Of a stretch of DNA of 64,000 nucleotides, positions 9,843 to 17,415 are shown in pieces. A program made the translations under genes and the position numbers. The stretch's first letter is position 1. Each line of letters begins with the position of its first letter. The DNA is from Bacteroidota bacterium (GTDB lineage Bacteria > Bacteroidota > Bacteroidia > Cytophagales > Cyclobacteriaceae), in the NCBI GenBank assembly GCA_023428695.1, contig JAEYWY010000030.1, forward strand, positions 186,001 to 250,000, given 5' to 3'. Below the pieces are notes generated by a model. That model saw nothing but the letters and a program-made list of their open reading frames with translations. It was not told the DNA's origin and searched no databases.

Positions 9843-10565
9843 ATGCGAAAACAGATATTGGTCGTGTTATTCTTCTTGTGCGCTACCGCCGGACTCGCAC
9901 AGAATGTAGGACTCTCCTTCTCGTACTTCATCCCGAAAAACGGATACTTCTCCACGCCTATCAGTCCGTTTTCGATACGCGGACTTGGTGTAGACCTCAC
10001 CCGCAACATCGCTATCGAAACCGGTGCGTCACTGTACCGGATGTCAGGACTGAATATGAAAGACCTGCCTATTAAAAGTAAAGAACCATTTGTCGGACCG
10101 AATTTTACGATATTCGTTCCCGTTGAACTTGTACTGCAGCTTCCCGCACAGGGATTTCAGTTCGACATCAAAGGCGGTGCTTTCGGATTTTACGGATTCG
10201 CACACAAGCTCAACTACGGAAATCTCGACAGGGCTATACGAAAATATGAAGGCTGGGAAGTGGCAAACAGTTCATTCAGTTATAAGAACAATCCCGGATG
10301 GGGTTATCACTTCGGCGCAGAACTCACGGTGTATTTTGCTTCACAGTTTGGGATATCAATAGAAACGAATTACCTGGCGGGCCAATCCGCGTTTCCGCTC
10401 AAAGGCTCGTACACAGGCGGCAATCAATCACTGGAAACAGTAGTCGTTGATGAAGCGTTTCGCGACGGCAAAATTGACTTCACCGGTCTTGAGTTTTCAA
10501 TAGGAATTATTTTCGACACCTCGGGGGGCGCTCCGCCACGGAATAAACCCAAACGCCGTCGATAA
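9843..10565 (+). CDS. Secreted outer-membrane beta-barrel-like protein
   Basis: A 240-residue protein with a clear Sec signal (MRKQILVVLFFLCATAGLAQ) followed by alternating aromatic/glycine strands (VGLSFSYFIP, GFQFDIKGGAFGFYGFAHKL, FGAELTVYF) that suggest a small barrel. The tail is Lys/Arg/Pro-rich (PRNKPKRRR), so it does not end in the usual terminal aromatic. It lies 10 bases after the LtaS-like gene, which suggests co-expression. I do not recognise the family. Confidence 0.7.
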   Translation: MRKQILVVLFFLCATAGLAQNVGLSFSYFIPKNGYFSTPISPFSIRGLGVDLTRNIAIETGASLYRMSGLNMKDLPIKSKEPFVGPNFTIFVPVELVLQLPAQGFQFDIKGGAFGFYGFAHKLNYGNLDRAIRKYEGWEVANSSFSYKNNPGWGYHFGAELTVYFASQFGISIETNYLAGQSAFPLKGSYTGGNQSLETVVVDEAFRDGKIDFTGLEFSIGIIFDTSGGAPPRNKPKRRR

Positions 10566-10572
10566 TTAGCCG

Positions 10573-10800
10573 CTAGGGCGTATTCCTTCGAATCGGTGAA
10601 TCTTCATAGAAGTGTGTCTCGAACGTTTTGTTCGATGTCCGTTTGTCTTTCAGTATCCGGACAACCATCCATATCAGCAAACCCTGACTTAACAGGAGAA
10701 GCCAGAAGGCGATTGCAAAGCCAACGGATAAGGTGGACGCAATAACATACACGAGCGCGACACCCGTGGTAAGCGAAATCACAGAGCTGATGCTTTTCAT
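10573..10800 (-). CDS. Small two-helix membrane protein
   Basis: A 75-residue hypothetical protein beginning MKSISSVISLTTG. Two hydrophobic stretches (about residues 5-28 and 30-50) separated by a very short turn suggest a membrane hairpin, followed by a charged tail (ILKDKRTSNKTFETHF). An ATG seven codons upstream (10821) is in frame. It sits alone between plus-strand genes and ends 7 bases from the gene ahead. No family was recognised. Confidence 0.55.
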   Translation of the reverse strand: MKSISSVISLTTGVALVYVIASTLSVGFAIAFWLLLLSQGLLIWMVVRILKDKRTSNKTFETHFYEDSPIRRNTP

Positions 10801-10896
10801 AATTAATTGATTTGTCAGCATAGCAGTCTGCCTTTTATTTCACCAACAAGATAAGTACTTTCGTCGATGCGAAACGAACAGATCAGTCATGCCTTT

Positions 10897-11667
10897 ATGA
10901 AAAAAACCTCTTTCATACTCGCGATAATTCTCTTTTGTGGACTACACGGCTATACACAGACAGATCGCGAGTACTACCAGATCAGAATCTATCACCTAAA
11001 AACCGATGCCCAGGTTTCCACGGTAGAGGCGTATCTCGAAAAAGCCTTGCTTCCTGCGCTTCACGACGCCGGCGTCAGCAATGTTGGCGTGTTCAAGCCT
11101 GTAAGCAATGACACTACCGGCCAGCGCATTTTCATGCTTATCCCGTTTCGCAGTTTCGGTGCTATTCCGGTCATCGAACAAAAAGTTCAACAGCATTTGC
11201 AGTCATCGGGTGCCGCCCAGGCATACAGGGACGCCACTTTTGATAACCCACCCTACCAACGTATGGAAACCATTCTTCTGAGTGCGTTCAAACTGCACCC
11301 GCAACTGACGAAGCCATCGCTAAAGGGGCCGCGCGCTGACCGCGTTTATGAGCTCCGCAGTTACGAAGGTCATACCGAGAAGATTTTCCAGAACAAAGTT
11401 CACATGTTTAACGAAGGCGGAGAAATTCCACTTTTCGAGCGACTTGGTTTCAACGCGATATTCTACGGCGAAGTGATTGCCGGTTCGCGAATGCCCAACC
11501 TGATGTATATGACGTCGTTTGAAAACATGGCGGATCGCGATCAACACTGGAAAACATTTGGCGCCGATCCCGAATGGAAAAAACTCTCCTCGATGCCGAT
11601 GTATCAGAAAAACGTTTCACACATCGATATAAATCTGCTGCGTCCGACTTCGTATTCGGACTTCTGA
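10897..11667 (+). CDS. Secreted NIPSNAP-family protein
   Basis: A 256-residue protein with a signal peptide (MKKTSFILAIILFCGLHGYTQ) and two ferredoxin-like NIPSNAP halves. The first begins YYQIRIYHLKTDAQ (about residues 28-120) and the second RVYELRSYEGHTEK (about residues 150-255). Members are widespread in Bacteroidetes with no firm enzymatic role. An earlier ATG at 10867 is in frame, but a one-mismatch -7 box (TACTTTCG, 10856-10863) would place the transcript start at or just after it, so the ATG at 10897 with the canonical signal peptide is preferred. It is convergent with the prs-like gene, 4 bases away. Confidence 0.8.
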   Translation: MKKTSFILAIILFCGLHGYTQTDREYYQIRIYHLKTDAQVSTVEAYLEKALLPALHDAGVSNVGVFKPVSNDTTGQRIFMLIPFRSFGAIPVIEQKVQQHLQSSGAAQAYRDATFDNPPYQRMETILLSAFKLHPQLTKPSLKGPRADRVYELRSYEGHTEKIFQNKVHMFNEGGEIPLFERLGFNAIFYGEVIAGSRMPNLMYMTSFENMADRDQHWKTFGADPEWKKLSSMPMYQKNVSHIDINLLRPTSYSDF

Positions 11668-11671
11668 ACCG

Positions 11672-12595
11672 TTAGATCGAACTCAGACTGCGGTTGCTGA
11701 CCAACAGCTTGATTGCGCGTGCAAGCAATTCGGCACAACTGACGACTTCCACCTTAGGATGATCGACATGCTCGATAACCGAGTCGGAGATATACAACTT
11801 CCGGATGCCGGATCGTTCGAGGTTTTCGAGCGCGGATCCGCTCAGAATTCCATGCGTACAATAAGCGCACACTGACTTCGCGCCTTGTTCGATCAATAAG
11901 TCAGCGGCCTTCGTCAACGTCCCCGCGGTATCAACGAGGTCGTCAATAATGATTACGTTTCGGCCCTCGACTTCACCGATAATCTCCATGTGGGCCACCT
12001 GATTTGGTTTGAGTCGCTCCTTGTTGATGACGACCATTTCTGCGTCGAGGTGTTTTTTGTATTGTTTGATCCGTTTGATACCTCCGAAATCAGGACTGCA
12101 CAAACAAAGGTTATCCTGAGTATTGGCTTTGATATGATCAACAAATAGCCGCAGTGATGACAGCGGATCCATTGGTACCTTGTAAAACCCTTCAATTGCG
12201 TTCGTATGCAGGTCGAGTGTGATGATGCGGTTCGCACCCATCAGTTGAATAATATCGGCGACCATCCGCGAAGCAATTGAGGTACGTTGATTATCGCGGC
12301 GCTCCTGGCGACTATGCGGCAGATACGGAAGTACGAGCACAACCTCCTTCGCAGAGGATCGTCGCGCCGCGTCTACTGTTAACAACATTTCGAAAAAGTT
12401 CTCATAGGGCATCTGTACCTTCGCTACCAGGAAAACCGTCTGACCACGAACACTTTCGTTGAACCTGACAAACAGTTCACCGTCGGAAAACTTTTCGCGA
12501 TGCAAAGTATGCAACGGCAAGCCAAGATGGCTGGCAATACTCTCGCCAAGTGCAGTCCCGGACGAAGTAGCGTAAATCTTTATTGAATTTTCCAT
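11672..12595 (-). CDS. Divergent ribose-phosphate pyrophosphokinase (PRPP synthetase family)
   Basis: A 307-residue PRPP synthetase-family protein (ribose 5-phosphate + ATP to PRPP + AMP). Substrate motifs are kept: FSDGELFVRF near residue 34, LDLHTNAIEGFY near residue 120, the catalytic-loop Lys/Arg in INKERLKPNQ, and the ribose-phosphate loop DDLVDTAGT near residue 210. The ATP motif, usually PYFGYARQDRK, reads PYLPHSRQERR, so this is probably a paralog of the housekeeping enzyme. It starts 75 bases downstream of a NadM-like/Nudix gene on the same strand. A Nudix ADP-ribose hydrolase would release ribose 5-phosphate, the substrate here, so the two fit a pyridine-nucleotide recycling unit. 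The start at 12595 is preferred over 12619 by alignment to the family N-terminus. Confidence 0.85.
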   Translation of the reverse strand: MENSIKIYATSSGTALGESIASHLGLPLHTLHREKFSDGELFVRFNESVRGQTVFLVAKVQMPYENFFEMLLTVDAARRSSAKEVVLVLPYLPHSRQERRDNQRTSIASRMVADIIQLMGANRIITLDLHTNAIEGFYKVPMDPLSSLRLFVDHIKANTQDNLCLCSPDFGGIKRIKQYKKHLDAEMVVINKERLKPNQVAHMEIIGEVEGRNVIIIDDLVDTAGTLTKAADLLIEQGAKSVCAYCTHGILSGSALENLERSGIRKLYISDSVIEHVDHPKVEVVSCAELLARAIKLLVSNRSLSSI

Positions 12596-12670
12596 GAAAA
12601 CAGTTTCGGTACCCGACAAGATACAAGAAGAATCACCGGACGGGCAAGGATTTTCGATATCTGTGTGATC

Positions 12671-13546
12671 CTACTTTAGAAAAACTTTCATCAAGTGCTC
12701 AAACAACGGCTGATGTTCGCGGGCAGTCTCCCGATCGGACACCATATTTTGAATGCGCGTCAACTCAAACCAATCGATTGCTTCAATGTCATCAGATGCT
12801 TCGGGGACACCATCAATGAGATCACAGGAAAAAAGGCTGGTGATTATCTTATCTTTCTCAAGCCGATAGCGCCAGTCGTCAATCCGGAACGAGCCTTCAT
12901 AGTGCAGTGGTGAATGTTGTATTGGTCCGCACTCCTCAGTGAGTTCACGGCGTGCCGCCTCTTCGAATGAAGTGTCATCAGGATCAGAAAACCCGCCAAT
13001 CAACCGCCATTTCTTGTCGATGGACTTTCTTCCAAGAAGGAGTTCTCTCCGGTCATTTCTGAATACGGCAATATCCACCGTGGGCAGAACGCGACTGTAT
13101 GCCGACGCGTGGGCGAAGACAACGCCTTCTCTGAACGCGGCAACATCAGGTTGTTCCTCCGGTTTATCGGTGTCTTTCACGTCGTCCGGAAGAGGCCTTG
13201 TTGGAAACCTGCCGGAATAGCGCGCGATAAACCGCGTCGGGTTACCGTACAAGACAACAGTTTTACCCGGAAATTCTTTTTCGACAAGGTTATCGAGATT
13301 CTCCGACCACGTTTTGTCGAGCGGATGATCGCTGAGTTGTTCGACAACGATTTCGGGAAACGAGACTTTGAGCATTGCCTTTCTCGATGCCACACTCAAC
13401 GGATTGGCGGTGCTCGATGGAAGTTTCGATTCTCCCAAAACAATACCGACCTCGTCATTCTCCTTGCGAACAATGTCGATTACCTCAGATATACCTTTTG
13501 TCAAATGGGGCGATTGAAACCGGCCGATAATAATTCCTGTTTTCAT
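12671..13546 (-). CDS. NadM-like nucleotidyltransferase domain fused to a Nudix hydrolase
   Basis: A 291-residue two-domain protein. The N-terminus (MKTGIIIGRFQSPHLTKG) resembles NadM nicotinamide-nucleotide adenylyltransferase, and YGNPTRFIARYSGRFP (about residues 99-114) aligns with the NadM segment that binds nucleotide. The catalytic HxGH is replaced by His14-Leu-Thr-Lys, and the later ISxxxxR motif is not recognisable, so adenylyltransfer is doubtful. The C-terminal half (about 155-291) is a Nudix domain: GGFSDPDDTSFEEAARRELT and then EECG, with one extra residue and Asp in place of the first Glu of the usual box. In bifunctional homologs the Nudix part splits ADP-ribose to AMP and ribose 5-phosphate. 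It is followed by a PRPP synthetase-family gene. No NAMPT (nadV) is in the window. Confidence 0.75.
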   Translation of the reverse strand: MKTGIIIGRFQSPHLTKGISEVIDIVRKENDEVGIVLGESKLPSSTANPLSVASRKAMLKVSFPEIVVEQLSDHPLDKTWSENLDNLVEKEFPGKTVVLYGNPTRFIARYSGRFPTRPLPDDVKDTDKPEEQPDVAAFREGVVFAHASAYSRVLPTVDIAVFRNDRRELLLGRKSIDKKWRLIGGFSDPDDTSFEEAARRELTEECGPIQHSPLHYEGSFRIDDWRYRLEKDKIITSLFSCDLIDGVPEASDDIEAIDWFELTRIQNMVSDRETAREHQPLFEHLMKVFLK

Positions 13547-13647
13547 AATAATGGCGGCAAGGTCTCAAAAATGTTCCTAATTTCAAGATCGGATTTCGAT
13601 GAGGCGACGACTACGGGAACGTACGCTCCAAACGATAAATTACGACC

Positions 13648-13881
13648 ATGCACGTCTACCGGCTCGATGACAAACAAATGGACAGCGACTTTCTTCGCGG
13701 AGTTCCGGTAACGGGTAAGGCCGTTCTCGATGGAAAGAACAATTCGACGGTATCGCCAAACGATACCGTTCTCGTGATACTCAGCAACGGAAAAAAATAC
13801 AAGGGGCGTGTGACGAATTCGTCCTTTTTTCGGTTAAAGGATTACGACGTGGGTGAAATTGAAATAACCAGAGTAACATAA
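13648..13881 (+). CDS. Small hypothetical protein upstream of yidD
   Basis: A 77-residue protein, MHVYRLDDKQMDSDFLRG..., probably cytoplasmic, with a beta-rich C-terminal half (TVLVILSNGKKYKGRVTNS) resembling a small barrel. It has no signal peptide or membrane segment. It ends 10 bases before the TTG start of yidD, so the two are probably cotranscribed. No family was recognised. Confidence 0.55.
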   Translation: MHVYRLDDKQMDSDFLRGVPVTGKAVLDGKNNSTVSPNDTVLVILSNGKKYKGRVTNSSFFRLKDYDVGEIEITRVT

Positions 13882-13891
13882 AAACACAGCG

Positions 13892-14125
13892 TTGAATTTT
13901 CTCAGACGCATATACATCCTTCCTATTCGCTTCTATCAGGTAGCGATATCCCCCCTGCTGGGATCAAACTGCCGGCATACGCCGACGTGTTCGCAGTACA
14001 CTATTGAAGCCATTCAGGAATGGGGCATACTGCGTGGAACGTGGCTCGGTATCAAGCGCATAGCACGTTGTCATCCGTGGGGAACACACGGCTACGACCC
14101 CGTTCCGAAGAAACACAAACACTAA
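13892..14125 (+). CDS. yidD: Membrane protein insertion efficiency factor YidD
   Basis: A 77-residue YidD protein. The conserved segment NCRHTPTCSQYTIEAI and the tail RCHPWGTHGYDPVP are diagnostic; the N-terminus is an amphipathic helix (MNFLRRIYILPIRFYQVAIS) expected to lie on the inner membrane. YidD assists insertion with YidC, which is encoded about 18.5 kb away here rather than adjacent. The start is TTG at 13892; no ATG gives the conserved N-terminus. Confidence 0.92.
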   Translation: MNFLRRIYILPIRFYQVAISPLLGSNCRHTPTCSQYTIEAIQEWGILRGTWLGIKRIARCHPWGTHGYDPVPKKHKH

Positions 14126-14208
14126 AACACAAATCACGCCACACGCGTACGACGTCGTGTATAAGTGTCGTTGATTTTGTTATCTTACCCTCAACCAATC
14201 CCGCCGCT

Positions 14209-15633
14209 ATGAAAGAAGAATCAAATCTCAGCCGACGTTCTTTTATCAAAAACGCAACACTGGCAGCAGGCGCATTTACCATTGTGCCACGTTTTGTTTT
14301 GGGAGGCCGGAATTACATTGCGCCCAGCGATACACTATACATCGCAGGAGTCGGGGTCGGTGGCAAAGGTACGAGTGACCTCACCGGGTTTGCGGCGCAT
14401 CCCAATGCCAGAATAGCATTTCTATGCGATGTGGATGACCGTCAGGCGGTTGAATCGAGAAAGAATTTTCCAAAGGCGCCGTACTACAAAGATTTCCGGG
14501 TGATGTTCGACAAGGAAAACAAAAACATTGATGCGGTATGCGTCAGCACACCGGACCACACGCACTTTGCGCCGACAATCGCAGCAATGGAGCGCGGTAA
14601 ACACGTCTACGTTCAAAAACCACTAACGTACTCCATTTACGAAGCACGCAAGCTGGCAGAAGCTGCGAAAAAATATAAGGTTGTTACCCAGATGGGAAAC
14701 CAGTATGCGTCCGCAGATCACGTCCGCCGCGCGAAGGAACTCGTTGATGCCGGCCTTATCGGTGATGTCACCCGAGTCATCGCATGGACTAACAGACCTG
14801 TATGGCCCCAGGGAATACCACTCCCTACCGGTAAGCACGAGATCCCCAAAGAACTGGACTGGGATCTTTGGCTTGGCCCGGCAAAGTATCGTGACTTCAA
14901 TCCCATTTACCTGCCGTTCAACTGGCGTGGCTGGTGGGAATTTGGTACGGGCGCCCTCGGTGATATGGGCTGCCACATTATGGATGCAGCGTTCCGGATT
15001 CTGCCGATAGACTATCCGTCGGAAGTTGAGTGTAGCACCACGACAGTCTGGGAAGGTTTCTTCAAGGAAGCGAATTATGTTGAGTCGTGCCCGGCAAGCT
15101 CCATCATTCACCTGAAGTTTCCGCGCAATGACGGCAAGGGAAATATTTCACTTACGTGGATGGATGGCGGTCTCCTCCCCGAAAGACCGGAGGAACTGAA
15201 AGCAGATGAACAACTTGGTGACTGGAACGGTGGTTACATCTTCGAAGGAACCAAAGGGAAGATGATGGGCAATTACAATACGGCGCCTGTGTTGTTGCCT
15301 ACGAGCCGGATGACGCAGGAAACATTACCGAAAGAAACGATTTCGCGCGTGGCAAATCGCGAAGCCGGACACTACACGCAATGGGTTGAAGCGTCAATAA
15401 AGGGTTATGGAAAAATGGAACTAAGTTCTCCCTTCGAATATGCAGGACCGTTCACCGAAGCCGTACTCATGGGTAACCTCGCTTTACGCAGCTATGCAAT
15501 GCGCGGACCTGACGGACAAGGTTATCCGGGCCGCAAGAAACTGCTCTGGGATGCTAGGAACATGAAGATTACAAACTTTGACGAAGCCAACGCATTTGTC
15601 AGAAGAGAGCCGAGGGCTGGCTGGGTTGGATAA
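14209..15633 (+). CDS. Gfo/Idh/MocA-family oxidoreductase with Tat signal
   Basis: A 474-residue NAD(P)-dependent oxidoreductase. The N-terminus has a Tat motif (SRRSFIKNATLAAGAF), so it should be exported folded. A Rossmann domain follows (IAGVGVGGKGTSDL, about residues 44-57), then the family motifs CVSTPDHTHFAPT and HVYVQKPLTYS; the conserved Lys of E-K-P is kept as Q-K-P. Bacteroidetes encode many such secreted proteins near sugar-use genes; their substrates are mostly unknown. The frame is open from 14020 across yidD, but the Tat start at 14209 is clear. Confidence 0.9.
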   Translation: MKEESNLSRRSFIKNATLAAGAFTIVPRFVLGGRNYIAPSDTLYIAGVGVGGKGTSDLTGFAAHPNARIAFLCDVDDRQAVESRKNFPKAPYYKDFRVMFDKENKNIDAVCVSTPDHTHFAPTIAAMERGKHVYVQKPLTYSIYEARKLAEAAKKYKVVTQMGNQYASADHVRRAKELVDAGLIGDVTRVIAWTNRPVWPQGIPLPTGKHEIPKELDWDLWLGPAKYRDFNPIYLPFNWRGWWEFGTGALGDMGCHIMDAAFRILPIDYPSEVECSTTTVWEGFFKEANYVESCPASSIIHLKFPRNDGKGNISLTWMDGGLLPERPEELKADEQLGDWNGGYIFEGTKGKMMGNYNTAPVLLPTSRMTQETLPKETISRVANREAGHYTQWVEASIKGYGKMELSSPFEYAGPFTEAVLMGNLALRSYAMRGPDGQGYPGRKKLLWDARNMKITNFDEANAFVRREPRAGWVG

Positions 15634-15639
15634 AATTGT

Positions 15640-15879
15640 TCACGCCAGTCCGGTGAAATAAAGATTGAATTCAAGCGGACTGGATTGTTCAAAACCGTCC
15701 GCCTCGAGATCGTCGAAAATTTCGCTGTCGAATTCCATTTCACGCATCTGAACCTCACCATCTTTGTGAACGGTGAGTTCAATTCCTGTGAACATGATCG
15801 GATTGACCTTCACGAGAATTCTTGCATCTTCAAAGTCTTTCCTGAAGTATTGATGAACAATATTGCTGCTCTTCGCCAT
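15640..15879 (-). CDS. Conserved-looking small hypothetical protein
   Basis: A 79-residue acidic cytoplasmic protein (MAKSSNIVHQYFRKDFEDAR...), with no signal peptide or membrane segment. Its charge pattern and codon use look like real coding, and the plus frame opposite reads as an unlikely extension of the GNAT gene. It ends 7 bases from the oxidoreductase (convergent) and starts 16 bases from the GTG assigned to the GNAT gene (divergent). An ATG at 15903 is also in frame. Function unknown. Confidence 0.6.
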   Translation of the reverse strand: MAKSSNIVHQYFRKDFEDARILVKVNPIMFTGIELTVHKDGEVQMREMEFDSEIFDDLEADGFEQSSPLEFNLYFTGLA

Positions 15880-15894
15880 GATAACGCCGGTAGC

Positions 15895-16479
15895 GTGACA
15901 CAATTCACTTTACCTGAAGAGATTCACACTTCCAGGTTGTTTCTCCGGCGGCTAAGGTACGAAGATGCGCCTGAAATTTTCTATGCATACGCAAGCAAGC
16001 CGGAAGCTACGCGATACGTTTCGTGGCCTACTCACCGCAGGATCGAGGATACCTATAGTTTCATCACGTATGCCCGCGCTGCATGGGAGAACGGAAACGA
16101 TTTCAGCTATGCCATCCGTCTTGCCGGGTCAAACATGCTGGCAGGTAGCATCGGCGTTATTCATAATGACGGGGCAATTCAGTTCGGATACATTTTCAGT
16201 CCGGCGCATTGGAATAATGGATACGCTACGGAAGCATGCCGCGCGTTGCTGGCTGAACTGGTGAAGAGACCGGTTACCCGCATCGGAACCTTTGTTGCGC
16301 GGGAAAACGAGGCATCGACGCGCGTCCTCCAGAAATGTGGACTGATTGAAGAAGCCTTCCTGCCGGGATGGCTTCTTTTTCCGAATGCCGGACCGGCCAG
16401 GAAAGACTGCATTCAGTTTCGCTACCCGCTTGCCAGAATCGGGGGCGAAATTATTCCTGCCGGCCTGCCCGGGGAATAA
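15895..16479 (+). CDS. GNAT-family N-acetyltransferase (RimJ/RimL-like)
   Basis: A 194-residue acetyl-CoA-dependent acetyltransferase. It opens with the family pattern IHTSRLFLRRLRYEDAPEIF and carries the acetyl-CoA-binding stretch FSPAHWNNGYATEACRALL (about residues 105-123) plus the C-terminal VARENEASTRVLQKCGL. RimJ/RimL relatives acetylate N-termini of proteins or small amines. I chose GTG 15895 because the domain begins just after it and because the ATG at 15853 would overlap the divergent gene; 15853 remains possible. The end is Gly/Pro-rich, 20 bases before the SRP RNA. Confidence 0.82.
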   Translation: MTQFTLPEEIHTSRLFLRRLRYEDAPEIFYAYASKPEATRYVSWPTHRRIEDTYSFITYARAAWENGNDFSYAIRLAGSNMLAGSIGVIHNDGAIQFGYIFSPAHWNNGYATEACRALLAELVKRPVTRIGTFVARENEASTRVLQKCGLIEEAFLPGWLLFPNAGPARKDCIQFRYPLARIGGEIIPAGLPGE

Positions 16480-16487
16480 AAAATTGT

Positions 16488-16495
16488 TACTTTTG
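16488..16495 (+). promoter_or_regulatory. -7 promoter element of the SRP RNA gene
   Basis: TACTTTTG matches the Bacteroidetes housekeeping -7 consensus TAnnTTTG. The SRP RNA terminal stem begins 6 bases later, which fits a start at about 16499. No clear -33 TTG was seen. Confidence 0.65.
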
Positions 16496-16498
16496 CAC

Positions 16499-16593
16499 CC
16501 GGCGAACCGGCACGACCAGCTCCTGCTGAACTCCCCCAGGATCGGAAGGTAGCAAGGGTAGGCGGTTGTAGCGGTGCGATGTCTGGTTTGCCC
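16499..16593 (+). ncRNA. ffs: Signal recognition particle RNA (4.5S type)
   Basis: This gap contains the universal SRP domain IV core: CCCAGGATCGGAAGGTAGCA (about 16535-16554) and then AGGGTAGG, with the GGAA tetraloop and the symmetric internal loop. The ends pair (GGCGAACCGG at 16501 with CTGGTTTGCC at 16583), giving a rod-like hairpin of about 95 bases as in the short bacterial type without an Alu domain. The RNA binds Ffh and targets membrane proteins to SecYEG/YidC. Confidence 0.93.
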
Positions 16594-16600
16594 TTTTTTT
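16590..16600 (+). terminator. T-run at the end of the SRP RNA
   Basis: The closing stem of the SRP RNA runs directly into seven T residues (16594-16600), so the RNA itself serves as the terminator hairpin. Confidence 0.7.
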
Positions 16601-16647
16601 CCTGCCATTGATTGACGTCTGGTTGCGTTTATTTTGCCGATCATCAT

Positions 16648-16655
16648 TACATTTG
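16648..16655 (+). promoter_or_regulatory. -7 element ahead of transaldolase
   Basis: TACATTTG matches TAnnTTTG exactly, and a TTG lies 22 bases upstream (16623-16625) as a possible -33. The expected leader is about 36 bases. Confidence 0.55.
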
Positions 16656-16694
16656 CCCGCGCATTTTACCCTTAAACAACACGCTTAAACCGCT

Positions 16695-17351
16695 ATGAAA
16701 TTTTTTATCGACACCGCTAATCTCAAAGAAATTCAGGAAGCCTACGATCTCGGGGTTCTCGACGGAGTTACCACGAATCCATCCCTGATGGCGAAGGAAG
16801 GCATCAAAGGTCAGGAGAACATCATTAATCACTATAAAGCGATCTGCAGCATCGTTGACAACAACGTTAGCGCTGAGGTAATCGCCACCGACCTCGATAA
16901 CATGCTCAAGGAAGGCCGTGAGCTTGCCAAGATCGACGACAAGATCGTCGTGAAGGTTCCGATGATCCGCGACGGAGTGAAGGCAATCAAGAAGCTGACA
17001 AGCGAGGGGATTCGCACCAACTGTACGCTGGTATTTTCTGCAGGTCAGGCGATCCTCGCAGCAAAAGCAGGCGCGAGTTATGTTTCGCCGTTCGTAGGAA
17101 GACTAGATGATGTAGGAACTGACGGACTCGACCTTATCGTACAGATTGTCGATATCTATCAGAACTACGGCTTCGGCACTGAAGTGCTTGCAGCATCGAT
17201 CCGCCATACCATGCACCTGATTCAGTGTGCTGAAATTGGCGCGGATGTGGTCACATGTCCGCTGAACGTCATCACTGCACTGCTCAATCATCCCCTTACC
17301 GACAATGGTCTGCAGAAATTCCTCGCAGATCACAAAAAGGTAAACGGGTAA
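16695..17351 (+). CDS. tal: Transaldolase (short TalC/Fsa-like type)
   Basis: A 218-residue transaldolase-family TIM barrel. Key residues are Asp6 and Asn28 (VTTNPSLMAKEG), the Schiff-base Lys87 (IVVKVPM), and the C-terminal TCPLNVITALLNHPLT. Members transfer dihydroxyacetone units between sugar phosphates in the pentose phosphate pathway; the short form cannot be told from fructose-6-phosphate aldolase by sequence alone. It stands alone between the SRP RNA and an FtsE-like gene with its own promoter and terminator. Confidence 0.93.
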   Translation: MKFFIDTANLKEIQEAYDLGVLDGVTTNPSLMAKEGIKGQENIINHYKAICSIVDNNVSAEVIATDLDNMLKEGRELAKIDDKIVVKVPMIRDGVKAIKKLTSEGIRTNCTLVFSAGQAILAAKAGASYVSPFVGRLDDVGTDGLDLIVQIVDIYQNYGFGTEVLAASIRHTMHLIQCAEIGADVVTCPLNVITALLNHPLTDNGLQKFLADHKKVNG

Positions 17352-17372
17352 TCGAATATCAATTTCCATTAG

Positions 17373-17415
17373 CCGGTATGTGGGTTATATTTGTAATTCA
17401 CATACCGGTTTTTTT
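17373..17415 (+). terminator. Transaldolase terminator nested with the next promoter
   Basis: A perfect 10-base-pair hairpin (CCGGTATGTG at 17373-17382 with CACATACCGG at 17399-17408) is followed by seven T residues. The 16-base loop contains a perfect -7 box, and the ATG of the FtsE-like gene comes directly after the T-run. Confidence 0.85.
17386..17393 (+). promoter_or_regulatory. -7 element of the FtsE-like gene, inside the terminator loop
   Basis: TATATTTG matches TAnnTTTG. Transcripts should begin near 17397, so the new mRNA holds only the right arm of the terminator and cannot form it. The leader would be about 19 bases. Confidence 0.6.

Noticed and set aside
11672..13546. Calling the Prs/NadM-Nudix pair an anti-defence NARP system
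   Set aside because: No NAMPT/Namat partner, phage gene or NAD-depleting toxin nearby; only the metabolic interpretation is kept.
14020..14208. N-terminal extension of the oxidoreductase
   Set aside because: Overlaps yidD; the Tat signal defines the start at 14209.
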